Shown here: positions 36,342 to 47,900 of the stretch, piece after piece | How the letters are laid out: every line of letters begins with the position of its first letter | How positions within the stretch are numbered: position 1 is the first letter of the stretch | Origin: Scilla litardierei | Lineage: Eukaryota; Streptophyta; Magnoliopsida; Asparagales; Asparagaceae | Assembly (NCBI GenBank): GCA_030789695.1 | Contig: CM061142.1 | Location: 281,978,165 to 282,042,164, forward strand | DNA length: 64,000 bases | Direction: 5' to 3' | Notes under the pieces: generated by a model | Seen by the model: only the letters and a program-made list of their open reading frames with translations | Told to the model about the DNA's origin: nothing | Databases searched by the model: none | Program-made: the position numbers and the translations under genes

Positions 36342-36424
36342 GATGCGGTCGAACTGTTTGATGAAATGCTGAAGAGTGGAGTGAAGCCGGATATATATTC
36401 AGTTTTAATGCACTGATTAAAGGG
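36342..36424 (+). pseudogene. Captured pentatricopeptide repeat (PPR) fragment
   Basis: The plus strand reads DAVELFDEMLKSGVKPDIYS and then, after a one-base shift, FNALIKG. This is a near-consensus PPR motif (LFDEM--G--PD--T/S-N-LI-G). Only one repeat is visible. PPR proteins bind organelle RNA. Here it is a stray fragment inside a MULE, consistent with Pack-MULE-type capture. Confidence 0.75.
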
Positions 36425-36429
36425 TAATC

Positions 36430-37704
36430 AAGGGAGAAATTAGCAATGCGCGTCTACATACATTATGCTACCAAAGAATCAGATTTTGGCAGGAAGAGTT
36501 TTCTGTAGAATCTTTGCATGATATGAATTATTGTTATAGATATAGCATTTTGTGCTTTTTTAATTCATGATATGTCTGGTCTTTTTTTATTTTAAAGACA
36601 TTCCATTGAACCCTATTCATGAATGCACTTGAATTTGGGAAGCCTGTGCAGATTTGGTTCTCAAAATGTACAAATTAAAGACATGTATATACGTGGTACT
36701 CCTGTTTTTTGTGAATCAGTTATAACATGTGCATGTGAAGGCGATGGATGGTTTACTCTCTGATCGTTGTAAACATCCGTGTATTTTTAGTCTCTGTACC
36801 AGTTGTTGCATCTATGATCAATGTTATATGCTGGTGCTAACATTGGTTTCATCAATCTGATCAGTGTATTTCCTAGGATTTGAATAAGGACATGAAGACT
36901 TAATTTTATTTCCTTGGATGACAGACAAATGATTGCAATGAACAGGCACTTCTTAAGATGACATACAGAAGCTTGCATTGTATTTCCCCTTAGCTGGGAT
37001 ACAGCTCTATAATATAGAGATAATGCAATGCCTACACTACCATTGGAAGCCTGTAAATACCCCACATTCATTGTCTTCATTCTCAAGAAACGAGGGTGTC
37101 TTGAGGTTGGTTTCGTAGACACATTCTCATCTAAACAAAGTCAGCGCTGACCGAGCTTTTGATTCTTGTGCATTACTTGTGGGTTCTTCCGGTGATCCTG
37201 AGCTTCCTTAGGATTCACCTGGAAGTTGGTCAATATTTGATGTAGCTACATTTGCAAGTGCATCAGGTTAGCAACAAAGCCACCCAAAAAACGAAAGGCA
37301 CAAGCCAAGCAACTAGTACACTGATATGAATGGGATGCTGCTGATGCCCGTGCAATTCTCGACCAACAAACATACTTCTTCAAACTATACAACTATCATT
37401 CAACAAACAGAGGCAACCTTCTAACCAAAACTCATTATTAATTACAAACATCGTCCTGACAAAGAAAGAGAGAACATGGATTGAGAATTTAAAAAAAGAA
37501 CACTAAAAACATTAAGAAATTAAAGAATAAAGGTCCAGTCGCCTTCAAAAATAAAGGTCCAGTTGCCTTCAAAAATTAAAGAAGAAACCCAAATCTGTCA
37601 ATGGAATATAAACCAGAAATTTAAACATTGGATTCATCCTTATATGAACCCAATGCTAGCCTAAGCGAGAATGAATCAATCACCGCCGTGAAGCTTGGCC
37701 TCGT
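36430..37704. other. MULE interior, no gene recognised
   Basis: Minus-strand segments near 37260-36990 have coding-like composition (TPSFLENEDNECGVFTG in one frame) with interruptions and may be another captured fragment. Not identified. Confidence 0.35.
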
Positions 37705-38073
37705 CTATGGAATCGGTTCACCTTGAGGACTGCTCATCACCAGATTCGGTTCTATATTGACGAATATCTCATGACAATTAATACGGGAAACCGAAACAGG
37801 AATCGGCGATCGCCGATCTGGATGCCGAACAGCATAATCAATGGCCAATTGCAGAAGCTTCACCATGCCATCTTCAACATTTTGCTGACTTAGCATTTCA
37901 ATACCAAAAACGTCGGCAGTCCATTCCTCCCGAACCCATCGAACGAAGTGGGTGAAGTGACATGGTGAGAGGAAAAAATCCACGGCGAGGCGTAGATCTC
38001 TTGGTGGCGGAAGGAACGAGAGGCAAAGTGGGTGAAGCGGCATGTCGACGATCTGGCGGTGGCGGAGGAACAA
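37705..38073 (-). CDS. Unidentified 122-codon ORF next to the MULE right TIR
   Basis: Open minus-strand frame starting just inside the right inverted repeat, C-terminal part VEDGMVKLLQLAIDYAVRH. MULE terminal repeats often drive outward-to-inward transcripts, so it could be a second element gene or a captured exon. No family recognised, and it may be non-coding. Confidence 0.3.
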   Translation of the reverse strand: MFLRHRQIVDMPLHPLCLSFLPPPRDLRLAVDFFLSPCHFTHFVRWVREEWTADVFGIEMLSQQNVEDGMVKLLQLAIDYAVRHPDRRSPIPVSVSRINCHEIFVNIEPNLVMSSPQGEPIP

Positions 38074-38132
38074 GAGAGAAGAGGGAGAGAGATTGAGAAG
38101 CTGTGATGAGTTTCCAAGGCATTTAAGTCACG

Positions 38133-38309
38133 TGAGATGAGAAATTGGGTCGTACTCGCAGAAACGAGAGAAGAATTGATGGCTGGGCCCCACTGCAGCT
38201 GCGAAAATCAGCCCAAGCCTTCGGATCTGAGTTTTTCCCATCGGACGGACGAGCTTCGATTTCGCACGGCACTGTAGCAACGCGAAACGTTCGCAGCCGA
38301 AAATTTCCA
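38133..38309 (-). repeat. MULE right terminal inverted repeat
   Basis: Reverse complement of the left repeat, with the same terminal GGAAATTTTCGGCTGCG. It retains more CpG sites than the left copy. Confidence 0.92.
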
Positions 38310-38349
<40 letters not shown>

Positions 38350-38351
38350 TG

Positions 38352-38382
<31 letters not shown>

Positions 38383-38388
38383 ATAATA
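38310..38388. repeat. TATG/TA microsatellite right of the MULE
   Basis: (ATGT)n followed by (TA)n. It connects the MULE to the next foldback element. Confidence 0.93.
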
Positions 38389-38781
38389 GCAAAATGGGCA
38401 TGTGCTATCAGCACATGTTCGGTTTTTCTGTGCTAACAGTACTTTGGTGACCAAAAAAATTTTAATTTTTTCCAATGTGTTTTACAACTTATTAACTACC
38501 GCCCCAACATTTTTCAAGTGAATCCAACACTGTTTGAAACCCATCCATGTATTTCAAAAAGCTTGGGAAGATTGGGCTAAAAGTTTCAAATTTCAGAGCG
38601 GTTATTTTGAAATAGATGGATGGAGGCTCAAAAAGTGTTGGATTCACATGAAATTTGGTGGAGAGGTAGCCAACAACTAGTAGAACACATTGCAAACAAA
38701 TTTAAAAAATATCTTTTTTGGACCCCAAAATACTTTCAGCACAAGAAAGATTTCTTGCGCTGAGAGCACAGGCCCATATTC
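38389..38781. mobile_element. Second foldback MITE
   Basis: About 390 bp with long imperfect inverted arms: AAAATGGGCATGTGCTATCAG at left matches the complement of CTGAGAGCACAGGCCCATATT at right, and inner arms share AGTGTTGGATTCAC. Non-coding. TA repeat on the left, CG/TG repeat on the right. Sequence is unrelated to 7579-7978. Confidence 0.75.
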
Positions 38782-38804
38782 ACTCGCGCGCGCGTGTGTG
38801 TGTC

Positions 38805-38944
38805 AAGTGGCCAAGGAGGGGATTTCCTCCTTGGCCACAATCCTGGCCACCCACACCCCCATGTCGGGGTATGGGGCCTACACCCACATGGGGGTGTGGG
38901 CGGCCAGGATTGTGGCCAAGGAGGAAACCCCTACTTGGCCACCT
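38805..38944. repeat. 140-bp near-perfect palindrome flanked by TG repeats
   Basis: Arms of about 68 bp (GTGGCCAAGGAGG...CCCACACCCCCATGT) meet at 38874. Each arm includes a smaller palindrome AGGAGG...CCTCCT. (CG)n(TG)n precedes it and (TG)n follows. Confidence 0.85.
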
Positions 38945-39129
38945 GACCCCCATTAATATGTGTGTGTGTCACATTTATGACACATATGACACATATGTGA
39001 CACATATATATCCAACATGCAACTTTAGTTGTAAGAAACCATTAGTTGTAAAAATGACTCGAACTTTCTTAATTAATATCCATTTTCTAAAATGTCTCAT
39101 TGTTTTCCTATACAAAATAACAGAAATTG

Positions 39130-40596
39130 TGTAGGGTTTTCTGTGGCCTTAGGGCCATAAATACGACGTCTCTAAGTCGGTCAGACGCAGTTATTAAAAC
39201 AGCAGCGAAAAAATTAACTTAAAACAATTTGAAGTGTAGCACTAAAGAGAACACACTCTAACCAAGATCTCTACTATCCCCCAACCAACCCCTAAGGATA
39301 GATCCATCTAACAATTGCAATTTATAAACGCATGAATACTTAAACTACATACATTTCACTTCGTTTCTGCAGAATACGAAAATTCGTTTTGAGCAACATT
39401 TCTTTGGCCCGCGCCGCTTCTCCTGAGCTGAACCGCGTCCCGATCCGCACCTCGTCCCAAGCCAAACTGCTTCCAAACTGCACCGCTTCCCGAGGCAAGC
39501 AACACTCTTGTCACTGAGCCAACCAGGCACCGAAGAAGATTTCACCTTTAGTGGATCCTTCGTCAAGACTCCGGATCCGATCCGAGCTCCTTTGTGGCTT
39601 TGCTAGAACCCGAACAGGAGCAAGGAAGAAATTTAGGGAGAAAGAGACTATTTAATTTAAGCTCAGATTTGGGCTTGCTCACGTTTAATGGAGCTACACA
39701 GATCTGGAGCTTGGAACGAGTTTCAAGGAGGGGAGTAGGCCCCTATTTATATAGGCGGCTGACCCCTCCCCTTCACTCCATATCCGATGTGGGACTAAAA
39801 GATTTGGGAGAAAAATTAATTAAAGTTTGCCTTTCACAGAGACCAAACTTTGGTGAATTTTTCCTCCCTCACCATTGGGCTTTGCAAGTGATACAACCTA
39901 TCAAATCAAAGAGGGCTGAATGGTGAACGCGTAGGTTCGAACGACACTCAATTCCGACTTCGTTTGACCCCTTAAACGAGTGTCCAAAGATAGCCCAAAC
40001 TCGGTTTTTCGAAAAAAATGAGCCGTCACAAAAAAACAGCAAGCCAATGTTCGCAACCCTAGGCGTGGGGCCCACCGCGTGGGCCCCACACATCAGTGCG
40101 CATGCCCAGCAATAGCTGGCGCATGTACAGCACGCGGGCACGCACCCGTGTACATACGGGCGGGGCCCCGCCCACTCCATGCGGGCGGGCCCCGCCTGCT
40201 ACAAGCAGGCGTGGGTGTGCGCCCGCCTTAGCAGGCACGTGCCAGCCCCTCTCACGGGTGCGCACGCGGGTCGGATGCCCGCTGAAGCGGGCCCGACCTA
40301 CAATGCCCTATATGGGTCTTCTCACGCTGTTTTGGCTCTATTTTGTACGTTTGGAGTCCGTTTTTGATGCGGTTTGAACCTGCGTTTAGATCGGGACGAT
40401 CCCCTCATCCAGTTAACCGTTTCAACGCATTTAAATATGTACATAAACATTTTACGACACGTTTAATTCTCCCTTTTACATCATATGCAAAATTTCCACA
40501 TCCTTAAATTTCTAAACTTATATCGCAAACTCTTTACGACTTATAAAATCCATTTGCATCCAATACAAATGAACTGAGGGCATACATCCCCCAACA
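39130..40596 (-). mobile_element. 3' LTR of a minus-strand Ty1/copia element
   Basis: On the minus strand the LTR starts TGTTGGGGGATG at 40596 and ends CCCTACA at 39130. The polypurine tract AGTGCAAGTGGGAGA (40611-40597) precedes it. A minus-strand TATA box, CTATATAAATAGGGGCC, lies near 39750. Length 1,467 bp. Only about 380 bp of internal sequence follows before the next element. Confidence 0.8.
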
Positions 40597-40976
40597 TCTC
40601 CCACTTGCACTCAGTATCATATATCCCGAATGCAGGAGATTACTGCAAACTCTTTGCAGTTTTCTATCCCTTGCATCAAATGCATATTCTCCCTAATTTC
40701 TACCTATTACTCGACGAATATCTCACTCTGTATGAGACCCTACAGCCTGACCCTACTACAATTGGAGCTCGAAACCTCAGACGGCAGAGACCACGAGCAG
40801 TAGGTGTCGTCCCTGTTTCGGTATCATAATTATATGGTTAACTCATTGATATGAGTATTGTCGGGACCACCCTGACTGTGTCTATGATGAATACCGCAGT
40901 TATAGTCTTTTCGTTAAAACTATGCTGCTTAGTCAAGCCTAGCGTATGGTCAACCGTCAACATTGTAAATTTAGCC
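40597..40976 (-). other. Internal 3' remnant of the copia element
   Basis: Non-coding sequence upstream (minus strand) of the polypurine tract, cut at 40977 by the end of another LTR. It implies the SIRE-like element inserted here. Confidence 0.6.
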
Positions 40977-42328
40977 TGTAGGGATCAATACACTAGAGGG
41001 GGGTGAATAGTGTATATAAAACAATGTCGCAAATAAAATGTTAGCAATATTTGCAAAGATGACACAGAAATAAAAAGACAAGATCTGAAATTAAATCAAT
41101 CGCAAACACAGAGATTTATCCTGGTTCGGATCCTTGTGATCCTACTCCAGTCCTCTACCCCGTAGAGATTTTCAATCCACTATAATCACTTGCCCCGCAA
41201 GCACGAACTTACAAAAATGGCGACACTCCCCGTGTCCCAAACTTTGTACAATCTCTAACAGAGATTCAAACCTGTAAAATAATGAAATAGAAAAACACTT
41301 ATAGCCTTGTTATAAATTTCAGAGAATGAATTCAAGGATGGTGTTTTAGAAGAAGAACTTCAAGATGTAAAAGATATGTAATGAAGAGCAACACTTGAAG
41401 TTCTCTGGTTCATAAAAGAAGAGAGAGATCAATCGATTTCTTCTTGCAATTATGAACATAAACAACTTTCCAAAATGATGTTGAAAAATCCAAGTTCTTC
41501 CGTTCTTAAATGAAGAAGGAAATCTAATGATTTCTTCTTACAAATAAGAAAAGAACAACTAATGGCCTAAAGCTTTAGAAAAGAGAAGACTTGATTCCAA
41601 CAAATAAGAGAGTAAAGAAGAGGAAAGTGTGTGAAAGAAACGAGAGGGTCTACCCCTTTATTTATAGTGTTTAGGGACGGTTGGGGACTGTAGTTAACGT
41701 TGGAAAACGGACAAGAACCGTTCCTGAAAATTTGGGATCAAAATGACTAGTTTTGAAATTGGTCGACCAAAAGGACAAATTGGTCGACCAAAATTTAGAG
41801 AGAGAATTTTGACCGTTGGAAGACATTTCTAGAATCTACACGGTTAGGGGAGTTTGCACATGCAATCCCATAACCAAATTCGAAGGTTTAAAATTGGTCG
41901 ACCAAAATGAGGTTATTGGCTGCCAATTTTCAAAGTTGCGAATTTTCGAAATTGGAAAGTGTAGATCTCTGATGAATGGAACCTAGATGACTAAGATATA
42001 TTATCACAAGGCTTTGTGACTCTAATAAAGTAAATTTTACATTGATTACATAAAGCCGTAGATAGGACTGCATCTGCAACTGAATGTGAGAAGCTTCTTT
42101 GCAGGAGATCCTTATCAAGTGATTATATATCCAAGTCGTGGATTAGGTGCCTTTGTCTTTCCAGCTTCATGAATGATACATCTGATTGAGTATGCATGAA
42201 GATATCTCATTTGTGTGGAACTCAACATTGACTTGTGTATCTGCATACGTAGAGTTAGTAACACCGAAATGTGTTTGTCATATCAAAACCATATGGGAAT
42301 AGAAATATTGAATTATGAAATTCCAACA
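40977..42328 (-). mobile_element. 3' LTR of a SIRE/Maximus-like Ty1/copia element
   Basis: On the minus strand it starts TGTTGGAATTTC (42328) and ends CCCTACA (40977), 1,352 bp. Just upstream is the polypurine stretch CATCAAAAAGGGGGAGAA (about 42346-42329), typical of SIRE/Maximus elements. The LTR contains a CACTATAAATAAAGG TATA box near 41660 and the C-rich CTATTCACCCCCCTCTAG near its end. Confidence 0.82.
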
Positions 42329-42350
42329 TTCTCCCCCTTTTTGATGATGA

Positions 42351-43798
42351 CAAACAAGAAATATATATATATAAGTAAAATTGAACATATCAGATATACT
42401 CCCCCTGAATATGTGGAGTTAGTGAATACTCCCCCTGAGTAGATGAAATATATTCTCCCCCTTTGGAATCCTCAAAAAGAGGCAAATTAGAGTTAGTCGG
42501 AAAATAAGCGAGAAAAAATTAGTAACGGTAAAAAAACCGTAAAAATAATGAACAAAAGTGGAACAATGGTGAAAAAGTGTAGGCCGGAATAAAGAGCTTA
42601 CCATTAAAAATAATGAATGGGCAGGTCATGGAAAAAAATAATGAGTGGACATGCCACTGAAAAATGCAGACTAATTCAGGCCGAAAGTGGAAGGCTAGGA
42701 AAGATGTAGCCAAGTATGGTAGGTGTATAAGGAAAAAGAAATTTAAAACAGGTAGCATTAGTGGAAAAAAAAATTTGGGGAGGCCAAATAAGGGAGCATG
42801 CCATAAAAATGAATTGCCAAAGCATTATATTTGTTTTTCTGTTTTTGTAAAAAAAATATGAAGAAGACCACAAAATAGAGGCCAAAATATGTAGGCTGAA
42901 ATAGGCATATAGTAAGAGCAGGCCAAATTAAATAAGTCCTGTAATGAAGTATATGTTCAATGAGCCCAAGGAAAATGGGCTGGTGATGCAACATAGTAGA
43001 ACCTAAAAAACAGAATAAAGAATCTTGAATACCAAGGTTAAAATGAACATTAGAAAACAAGTATACAAATTATCAGGATATAGCTAAAAAATGCAGATAG
43101 CAAGATGCAGGAAAAGAAAGTCACAAATAGTAGCAGAATAGGCAATTGAGACTGAAATTACCAAATGAACAACGCATAGGCTAATGAACAATACTTTTCC
43201 ATATTAACAGAAGTGCCAATGAAGGGAAGAACCAACAGCAGATATAGACTAAAGAACAAAATGAACAACAAAATGAAGTGAAGAACCAACAGCATACATA
43301 GACTAAACAACATAACCATGGACATAAGAGTAACAGAGTGAAGAACAAGCAACAGAAAAAAAACTGAAACAGACATCCATATAGCGAAGTGACCAAAAAC
43401 AGCCGAGGGGCGAAACAACAAACAGTAGATACACCATAGGAACCACAACAGAACAACAAAAAGAACCACATAACTACACCAACATAACAACTAGTGACAG
43501 AATATCCAACATAGCACATAGTCATACAAGAACTTAGGCTAAAGTACATACAACCCACAGAGCCAAGTACCCAAAATATCACATAGTTTGAAACATCAGA
43601 GATCCCAGAGACAACAGAACCAACAGAAACATAAAGGCCCCAAAGTGCCGAACAACAACCCAAGTAACTATCGTCAGAAATATCACCAAAGTGCCTATGG
43701 AACAGAGTATCCAGAAGAACCAAACCAACCAGCAAAGAACCAACAGACAACTGACCGGAAAACAGCGAGGAACAACAGCAAACAAGAGCCCTGGAAGA
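42351..43798 (-). other. Long 3' untranslated region of the SIRE-like element
   Basis: AC-rich on plus, TG-rich on minus, with repeated words such as AACAACAAAATGAA and CCCCCTGA. A 189-codon hydrophobic frame (43750-43181) arises from TTTGTTGTT-like composition and I do not accept it as a gene. Confidence 0.5.
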
Positions 43799-44445
43799 CT
43801 ATGGCCGAGAGGAGGAGCCAGGCCCGGAAGGAGACACATCGGACGAACGTCTAGCGACCCGAAAGTGGAGCGACTCAAAGTGGTTTGCCAAAGAGGCAAC
43901 AACAGTAGTAAGGTCGTCCATCCGCCTGTTATGCTCCTGTATTGTAGCATCACCAGAACTCAAGTGGGTCTGAATGCCACGAAAACCATCGTGCATCTCA
44001 CCCTGAATATCCTGAAATCCCCGAGTCACTGAATGACGCAACACACGAATTTCACCCAGAATAGCATCATGACCAGATGACGGAGTAATAGGAGTGGTAT
44101 GAGAAGCCGCAGACTGAGAATACCGTTTCCGAACCGGAACACGGCCACGAGTGCGAGAAGAACCGGGAGTATGGGATGTGGCAGTGGGTCGGGAAGTAGG
44201 AGTGGGACGAGATCGCGGAGAACGAGTACGAGTGCGTGGAGAGCGAGACATGGACCTAGTGACTGGACGGGAGGGAGTGGGTGAGGTGTCAGGGTCAGCG
44301 GCATCGGCATCGGTACCATCATCAGAGGCAGAAGTGTCAGATATGACCAATTGCATGTGAGTAAGTGTGTCAGAAGTAAAATCAACCGGATTGAAAATAG
44401 TGGCAGAGTTGGCGAATGGAATCTGAAATGCCTCGAAAATCCGAG
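43799..44445 (-). CDS. Extra downstream ORF of the SIRE-like element (N-terminus in gap)
   Basis: Minus-strand frame, open from the gap edge (44445) to a stop at 43799. It reads FEAFQIPFANSATIFNPVDF, then an acidic stretch, a Ser/Arg/Pro/Thr-rich region (RSPRTRTRSPRSRPTPTSRP) and a C-terminal coiled-coil-like segment (RRMDDLTTVVASLANHFESL). SIRE elements carry an env-position ORF between pol and the 3' LTR with low-complexity and coiled-coil parts. This fits by position, but homology is not shown. No membrane segment in the visible part. Confidence 0.55.
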
Positions 44446-44945
44446 NNNNNNNNNNNNNNNNNNNNNNNNNNNNNNNNNNNNNNNNNNNNNNNNNNNNNNN
44501 NNNNNNNNNNNNNNNNNNNNNNNNNNNNNNNNNNNNNNNNNNNNNNNNNNNNNNNNNNNNNNNNNNNNNNNNNNNNNNNNNNNNNNNNNNNNNNNNNNNN
44601 NNNNNNNNNNNNNNNNNNNNNNNNNNNNNNNNNNNNNNNNNNNNNNNNNNNNNNNNNNNNNNNNNNNNNNNNNNNNNNNNNNNNNNNNNNNNNNNNNNNN
44701 NNNNNNNNNNNNNNNNNNNNNNNNNNNNNNNNNNNNNNNNNNNNNNNNNNNNNNNNNNNNNNNNNNNNNNNNNNNNNNNNNNNNNNNNNNNNNNNNNNNN
44801 NNNNNNNNNNNNNNNNNNNNNNNNNNNNNNNNNNNNNNNNNNNNNNNNNNNNNNNNNNNNNNNNNNNNNNNNNNNNNNNNNNNNNNNNNNNNNNNNNNNN
44901 NNNNNNNNNNNNNNNNNNNNNNNNNNNNNNNNNNNNNNNNNNNNN
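44446..44945. other. Assembly gap (500 N)
   Basis: Exactly 500 unknown bases, a conventional placeholder. The sequence to the left is the SIRE-like element on minus; to the right is the middle of a copia gag on plus. The true size is likely much larger than 500 bp. Confidence 0.99.
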
Positions 44946-47900
44946 ACTCACAATGAGAGCATCAAGACCTTCAGCGATGTTTCCAAGCACCTCGAATTAG
45001 AGGAAGAGCGGCTTGCGGCTGCCAAGCCAAGTGCAGAAGTGCACATGGTTGCTAGTTCCTCACACGGGGAAAGAAAAGGAAAGATCGTTCGAAGTCTACC
45101 AATGAACGTAATAAGCAACCTGAGTCTACCAAGAAACCCAAACATAAGGGTGGGCACAAGAAATGGCACAAGAAGAAAGACTTGAAGAGGATCAAGTGCT
45201 TCAAGTGCAACAAGCTCGGTCACTATGCTCGTTCGTGTACGAGTGGAGGCGACGAGGTAACTTGTAATTATACTAGTTACATATGTGTTTCTAGTTCAAT
45301 ATTTCTTGTGGAATCTAATCCATTTTGGATAATTGATTCAGGTGCCACCGACCACATAGCAAGGGACAGACAGTCCTTCGTGGAGTATCACCGGATACCC
45401 CAAGGAACGAAGTGGATCTATGTAGGAAACAACACACGTGTTGAAGTGAAAGGCGTTGGGACTTGCAAGCTAGTCTTGGACAACGGCCGCACTCTCCTAC
45501 TTCATGATGTTCTCTTCGCTCCAGATATTCGAAGGAATATAATATCGGTGGTCGTGTTAATGGGTCTTGGTTATAGCTGGTTTTTTCATGATTGTAAAGT
45601 GGACTTGTGTTGTAATAATTCCTTAATTGGTACTGGGTATGTATTTAAAGGATTTATTGTATTAAATACAATGTATGACTCTTCATTATGTAATGAAAAT
45701 TTCCTTGTTACAAATTCTTTGACTTATGAGTCTAATATAATTTGTTGGCACGCAAGGCTTGGTCATATTGGACCAAAACGAATGGATAGACTTGCCAAAC
45801 GTGGCCTTCTATACAATGTTTCAAAGGTTGAAATGTTGACCTGCGAACATTGCCTTGTGGGGAAATCTTGTCGCAAGCCGTTTGGAACCGGCACAAGGGC
45901 CGAGGTTCCATTACAGCTCATCCATTCGGACATATGTGGTCCGATGAATGTCAAGACAAGACGCGGAAATTCCTATTTCATCACTTTTATTGATGATTTC
46001 ACCCGATTCGGACAAATCTATTTGATATCCCACAAAAGTGAAGCATTAACATGCTTTAAAAACTATATGAGTTTAGTGGAGAATCAATTAGATCGTAAGA
46101 TTAAGGTCTTGCGAACCGATAGGGGCGGTGAATATCAATCAACAAGTTTTAAGGAACTTTGTGATGAAAAGGGCATAGTACATCAGGTAACTATGCAATA
46201 TACTCCTCAACAAAATGGTGTTGCTGAAAGGAGAAATAGGAATTTAATGGAAATGGTCCGTTCAATGATGGCGCAAGCTAACTTGCCAATCACCTTTTGG
46301 GGTGATGCATTATTAACGGCCACTTTCATTTTGAACCGCGTACCCTCGAAATCAGTTAGCTCCACTCCTTATGAGTTGTGAAACCAAAAGTCTCCTGACT
46401 TAAACATTTTAAAACCTTGGGGATGTGCATCTTACGCACATATTTCCTCCCATAAGTATGTCAAACTTGGGCCAACGGGAAGGAAATGTATCTTTATACG
46501 ATACGCAGAAAACTCCAAAGGTTATGTTTTCGTTAGTCAGGAAGACAATGGAGGTCTAATTGAGTTTGAGTCGAGGGATGTCACTTTCTTAGAAAACGAG
46601 TTTCCAAGACAGGGCGAGATAAGTCAGGACTTATCTCTTTTTGAGATTAATGATCAAGGAGGATTACCTCATTCGAGTGGGAGAATTCTTGGTGAAGAAG
46701 AAAATACGTTTCAAACTTCACCAATGGATGATACGAATGACACTAATCATATTCCATACGGGAATAATGATCCAAGTGGGAGCATTTCTAACGACATTCC
46801 AAGTGGGAGTGATATTAGAATTGATCTAAATTCGAGTCAACAAGGACTTGAAGAATCTCAAATACGACGTAGTAGTCATACAAGGTTGGCTCCTCTAAGA
46901 TTTGAGGATGAATTTCCGCAAACCTTTATGACTTTACTACAAGATGATGACGAGCCTGCTACTTTCAAACAAGGTGTATCTTGCCCTGCTAAAGACAAAT
47001 GGATGGAAGCGATGCAAGAGGAGTAAGAATCCATGAAAGTTGACTTACCCAGAGGACATAGAGCTATTGGGAACAAATGGGTTCTCAAGATCAAGCATAA
47101 GGCTGATGGCTCTATTGACAGATATAAAGCTCACCTTGTCACGAAAGGTTTTACGCAACAGGAAGGGATAGACTACGAAGAGACCTTCTCACCTGTTGTC
47201 TGTTTTACCTCGATTCGCCTGATTCTGGCTATGGTAGCTTGCTTAGACCTCGAATTACATCAGATGGATGTAAAGACTGCCTTTCTCAATGGAGAATTGG
47301 ACGAGGAGATCTATATGGAACAACCAACAGGGTTTGTAAAAGAAGGAAATGAACATAAGGTTTGTAAACTTTGTAAATCCATATATGGTCTTAAACAATC
47401 CTCGAGGCAATGGTATATACGATTTCAAGAAGTTGTCTTATCAAATGGTTTTTCCATGCTTGATGAAGATAACTGTGTATATATCAAGAGGATTAAGAGC
47501 AAGTACGTTATTATGTCTCTATATGTAGATGACATTTTAATATCCGAAAATGACAAGGGCTTTGTGATGGATATCAAGGCTTGGCTTTCATCAGTTTTTG
47601 AGATGAAAGACATGGGAGAAGCCGTATATATCCTTGGAGTTAAGATTTCAAGGAATCGTTCGAAGAAACTTCTTTATCTTTCACAGAAGACTTATATAAA
47701 GAAGGTTTTAGAACGTTTTAATATGCAGGACTGCAAGTCCATTGATACTCCTATAAGCAAGTGCGACAATTTATGTCTGAAATCATGTCCAAAGAACCAA
47801 AAGGAAATGGAAATTATAGAAAAAATTCCATATTCCAGTGCAGTTGGTAGTCTTATGTACGCTATGATGTGTACAAGACCAGACATCTGTTTTGCCGTTG

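Larger units (their letters stand above)
31021..38309 (+). mobile_element. 7.3-kb Mutator-like element (MULE) with FAR1-type transposase
   Basis: Bounded by inverted repeats of about 180 bp starting GGAAATTTTCGGCTGCGAA at both ends (left 31022, right ending 38308) and flanked by TA repeats on both sides. The transposase gene is at 32590-34921. The 3' half carries extra sequence including a PPR gene fragment. No simple 9-bp duplication can be read because the flanks are microsatellite. Confidence 0.9.

Noticed and set aside
43181..43750. 189-codon very hydrophobic minus-strand frame downstream of the SIRE-like ORF, tempting as an envelope transmembrane protein
   Set aside because: The sequence is low complexity (TTTGTTGTTCTG-like), with many Cys/Phe/Val from composition, no signal peptide logic, and lies in the typical 3' UTR position.
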